Origin: JAHEKD01 sp965204695
GTDB taxonomy: Bacteria; Pseudomonadota; Gammaproteobacteria; Arenicellales; JAHEKD01
Direction of reading: 5' to 3'
DNA: 64,000 bases
Assembly (NCBI GenBank): GCA_965204695.1
Contig: OZ242007.1
Location: forward strand, 3,472,001 to 3,536,000
A program made the position numbers and the translations under genes. The notes under the pieces were generated by a model. The model saw nothing but the letters and a program-made list of their open reading frames with translations, searched no databases and had not been told where the DNA came from. How positions within the stretch are numbered: the first letter of the stretch is position 1; each line of letters begins with the position of its first letter. Shown one piece after another: positions 61,329 to 64,000 of the stretch.

Positions 61329-61780
61329 CGATCTATCTTGAGGTAATGCTTTTAAAGTTTGGGTTCAAATACTGGAATTGGCTGCTGGGTTATGTGGGAT
61401 TTATTCTATAACTTTAATAGAGCTAAGTGCAATAAAAGCCTAAAATTTAAGTTTGTAAGTGATTGATATTTGCAATGTTTTAAAATCATCGCAACAGCTT
61501 CAAACCATTTGATCGCTAATCGTGAGATCAGGACTTTGTTATTAGTAATTTGATTTGAGTTCCGATAAGAAAGTATCGTTGGTAGTAGGCATCATAGGGA
61601 ACGGTTGAATACCAGCCAGAGTAGACAGTAAATTCAGATAAATCAATATTTGTCTACAGTGCCCTTAATTTGGCGCTTATGTAATTCCCTACTTCTCGAA
61701 CTGAGGATAGCCTATTTAGGTGACTGGATAGGTCTACTCAACTCAACCCCCATAAACAACTGGCCTACTAATATTAATTT
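61329..61780. other. Non-coding region containing repeat copy B
   Basis: No gene is visible. It carries the dispersed repeat (61362-61470) and GTAAGTGATTGAT, also found beside the tRNA-Met half. The remainder shows no terminator or promoter that I can defend. Confidence 0.5.
61362..61470 (+). repeat. Dispersed ~109-bp repeat, copy B
   Basis: Same strand and ungapped alignment with copy A at 43664-43772; the exact 27-bp core is at 61383-61409. Unlike copy A, it is not followed by a tRNA-Met core. Confidence 0.75.
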
Positions 61781-62707
61781 TTAGATTATGTTTGATTTTT
61801 TCAATAACTCATTGAAATGTTCAATGATGTAGCGGCAGTGTTTTTTGTCTGCTAGGAAACTGGCGCTAAATACATCTTCTCTTGGCGGCACAATCATTGC
61901 AAGGTAAACATTGTCAACAAGACTTTTTTCGATAAGTTTAAACACCGAAGGGTGTTTTGTACGTAATAGTGACGGGTCGACCATAAAAATAATAAACGGT
62001 GCAATGATAAATTGTTCACACATTCGCATTTCAAAGCGGTTAAGAACCACTTTGCCACATTGCTGTTTAATTAATTTTTTGTACAGTTCTACATTGTTCA
62101 AGTTTACATTTTTGGCATAGATTTCAATATACTGGTTTTCCGGGTGTTGACGTAATGTTGAGACGAGATTATGGAAATAATCACTTTGCACATATTCCTG
62201 TTTTTGTTCGTCATAGCGCAGAAATTCATCAGCACTTGGATAGGCTGCCATTGTCCTTTTCGAGCATTGCTCTATGCTCCACACTTCATCATCAAGAAGT
62301 AAGACTCCGGAGCTACGCGAAAAAATATCGATAAATTTGTCACTATAATTTTTAACTATAGAGGTTAAATCGTTTTCTAGCTTTCGACCGATACAGTTTA
62401 ATATTCGAGTCTGTCCTTCTATGCGGTTTTCTAGGCGTAAAGTCATGCGGTTGAAATATTGATTGTTTGTTTCTTCGGGGGTAAGGGGCAACGCAAATTC
62501 TTTGCCCTGAGCAAGGTAATCAATAGACACTTTAAAAATATCGGATAGTTTGATTAATGTTGATAATGATGGATCGCTTATTCCTCTCTCATAAGACGAA
62601 TAAGTTCCCGTGCTTATATCTAGTTTTGCAGCTAAATAACTTTGTGACCAATTTTCTTCATTACGAAGATATTTAAGAATTTCAGGAAATTGATAATTTG
62701 ACGTCAT
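61781..62707 (-). CDS. XRE-family regulator with uncharacterised C-terminal domain
   Basis: The protein has 308 residues. The N-terminal helix-turn-helix (LKYLRNEENWSQSYLAAKLDISTGTYSSYERGISDPSLSTLIKLSDIFKVSIDYLAQG) is a clear Cro/CI-type domain. Residues ~80-308 form an unrecognised mixed alpha/beta domain containing SSGVLLLDDEVWSIEQCSKRTMAAYPSADEF and LRTKHPSVFKLIEKSLVDN. A ligand-sensing role is likely. No operon partner lies nearby, and no metal or cofactor motif is obvious. Confidence 0.8.
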   Translation of the reverse strand: MTSNYQFPEILKYLRNEENWSQSYLAAKLDISTGTYSSYERGISDPSLSTLIKLSDIFKVSIDYLAQGKEFALPLTPEETNNQYFNRMTLRLENRIEGQTRILNCIGRKLENDLTSIVKNYSDKFIDIFSRSSGVLLLDDEVWSIEQCSKRTMAAYPSADEFLRYDEQKQEYVQSDYFHNLVSTLRQHPENQYIEIYAKNVNLNNVELYKKLIKQQCGKVVLNRFEMRMCEQFIIAPFIIFMVDPSLLRTKHPSVFKLIEKSLVDNVYLAMIVPPREDVFSASFLADKKHCRYIIEHFNELLKKSNII

Positions 62708-63038
62708 ATCTATCGTTTTTTTAATTACTCACCGCTTCTTATACCTGAATTCGATTCAGAGTTTCAAATCCTTGTGGGTATAAATATTTGTTAAATCTGG
62801 CACTTGAGATCCTTTACAGGACCCTCAACGAATCGAAATCAACAGTAATAAGGAAACCATCGATGGAAAAAATATTGATGATTGCCAAAATGTACTTATG
62901 AAATATTGAGACTAATGCTACTGCAACGTCGGGTATAAGGATTTATCCAATTGACCTGTATAATATTGTTGATCGACTGTTTTGGAGAGGTCCTAAACGC
63001 TATTAGTTCTTCGGGAATGAACTAGAATCGGAGACAAG
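62708..63038. other. Non-coding region between divergent regulators
   Basis: It holds the promoters of the XRE gene (reverse) and the AraC-like gene (forward). GGAGACAAG precedes the latter's ATG. No distinct operator is recognised. Confidence 0.5.
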
Positions 63039-63920
63039 ATGCATCAAATTTCCGCACAACGTCATAAAATTCACCGGGCTGTAAACTATGTGACGGAAAA
63101 TATTACGCAGCAACTCGATTTGAATGTGTTGGCGGATGTTGCCTGCTTGTCGAAATTCCATTTTTCTCGGGTGTTTCGCGACCAATGTGGTGAAACACCT
63201 TACGAATACTTATCCAGAATCCGACTTGAGCTGGCTGCCAGAAGTCTTAACTATATTGAAGATAAATCGATTACTGATATCGCGCTTGATTGTGGATTTT
63301 CCAACCCCCAAAATTTCTCCAGATCATTCAGGCTGAAGTTTGGAGTCTCTCCGCGTAGTTTTCGCAACAATCGTCTAATAAACCCACGAGAATTCGCATC
63401 CTCTCCTGGATCTCAATTAGTTCTGCTAGATGATCTGGATATTCAGATAGTCACCCAGCCCGACTACCGCGTCGCTTATATTCGTCACCACGGCCCCTAT
63501 GGCCAAAATGACACCCGCATTCCGGCTAAATATTCAGCTCTACAGGCATGGGCCCGAAGAATTGGAATCTGGGACGATACCTCGGCACTGATCGGACTGT
63601 GTCCAGATAATCCGATTCTTACACCGCCCAATCTCTGTCGATATGATATCTGCATTCCGGTTGACTCTGGTATGATGGAGGATGACATCGTCAGCATTCA
63701 AACGATTCCGGGGGGAGCCTACGCTAGATTACGAATAAGCTGCGAAGGTGACGAGATGCTTGGTTACTGGAAGCTGTTAACAAGGTATTGTATTGAGGAA
63801 AATAGTATTACCCATGCCTTAACCTATAGTTACGAATACTATCCATGCTCCCAACGAGATCCCTTGGATACGACAACTGATGTCGAACTCTACCTCAAAA
63901 TACACAGCGGTTTGATCTGA
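63039..63920 (+). CDS. AraC-family regulator with GyrI-like effector domain
   Basis: The protein has 293 residues. An N-terminal AraC DNA-binding pair (LNVLADVACLSKFHFSRVFRDQCGETPYEYLSRIRLELAARSL and ITDIALDCGFSNPQNFSRSFRLKFGVSP) is followed by a GyrI-like small-molecule-binding domain (residues ~125-293) with VAYIRHHGPYG and GGAYARLRISCEGDEMLGYWKLL. This architecture matches Rob/SbmC-type regulators that answer to toxic small molecules. Target genes are not in view. It stands alone, downstream of the divergent XRE gene. Confidence 0.9.
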   Translation: MHQISAQRHKIHRAVNYVTENITQQLDLNVLADVACLSKFHFSRVFRDQCGETPYEYLSRIRLELAARSLNYIEDKSITDIALDCGFSNPQNFSRSFRLKFGVSPRSFRNNRLINPREFASSPGSQLVLLDDLDIQIVTQPDYRVAYIRHHGPYGQNDTRIPAKYSALQAWARRIGIWDDTSALIGLCPDNPILTPPNLCRYDICIPVDSGMMEDDIVSIQTIPGGAYARLRISCEGDEMLGYWKLLTRYCIEENSITHALTYSYEYYPCSQRDPLDTTTDVELYLKIHSGLI

Positions 63921-63929
63921 GCGTGATGC

Positions 63930-63970
63930 ATCCGGCTACGCCGGATATATTTCCCATACGTTAGTATGGG
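63930..63970 (+). repeat. Two adjacent hairpins at the right edge
   Basis: ATCCGGC-TAC-GCCGGAT (63930-63946) is followed by CCCATAC-GTTA-GTATGGG (63953-63970), then GAGATT. The pattern hairpin, short AT spacer, hairpin, G(A)GAT resembles the end of the 46.5-kb array. It may also simply end the AraC-like transcript, but T-runs are absent. Confidence 0.5.
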
Positions 63971-64000
63971 GAGATTGAATTAACCCGGATAAAACAGCAA

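Noticed and set aside
1..64000. CRISPR array
   Set aside because: No series of regularly spaced identical short repeats was found; the dispersed repeats are few and far apart.

Overview
The window looks like chromosome of an AT-rich gammaproteobacterium, probably marine. The evidence is Fur-controlled iron and heme uptake, TRAP transport, glycine-betaine/dimethylglycine catabolism, the four-gene imelysin operon familiar from Pseudomonas, and gammaproteobacterial-type regulators. I cannot fix the genus. There is no rRNA operon and no complete tRNA.

Layout. (A) 0.4-15.8 kb is an accessory island. It holds two convergent paralogous tyrosine recombinases, a 1173-residue NACHT (STAND) NTPase, a GNAT plus LuxR-type regulator, two secreted proteins, a VirD4/HerA-like ATPase fused to a nuclease-like domain with a small membrane partner, a VapBC pair, and a 495-bp unit bounded by 14-bp inverted repeats. 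(B) 16-32.4 kb is an iron block: imelysin / di-heme oxidoreductase / imelysin-like / DUF1513 operon, divergent FbpA-type binding protein, porin, a possible FagA-like protein, YbaN, EamA exporter, ferritin, and a complete hmuR-hmuSTUV heme locus. Four Fur-box-like sites sit at its divergent promoters. (C) 32.4-36.4 kb is a prophage or satellite fragment starting at the 3' half of a tRNA-Met gene. It carries integrase, DUF4224, portal, protease and half a capsid gene, and is fused by a rearrangement to the 3' part of a BCCT transporter. (D) 36.4-43.2 kb is a betaine/dimethylglycine locus: BCCT remnant, GbdR-like regulator, IS3-family insertion, dimethylglycine dehydrogenase-like enzyme. (E) 43.2-47.9 kb is mixed: IS481 remnant, a dispersed repeat, a tRNA-Met-core scar, a small membrane protein, a class-C beta-lactamase-like protein, an unusual array of six hairpins, and a metallo-hydrolase. 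(F) 48-54.5 kb is a TRAP transporter with LysR regulator, class-III aminotransferase and zinc alcohol dehydrogenase, apparently one catabolic unit. (G) 54.8-61.3 kb is a DeoR-controlled Ugp-like ABC importer followed by an EEP-family phosphodiesterase-like protein and a HAD phosphatase, plausibly import and stepwise dephosphorylation of an organophosphate. (H) 61.4-64 kb has an XRE regulator and an AraC-GyrI-like regulator.

The strongest candidates for new biology are the ATPase-nuclease fusion with its membrane partner, the NACHT protein beside paired recombinases, the repeated tRNA-Met anticodon-arm core (five places) that seems to mark integration scars, and the hairpin array at 46.45-46.60 kb. 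All functions are read from sequence motifs and family knowledge; no searches were run.
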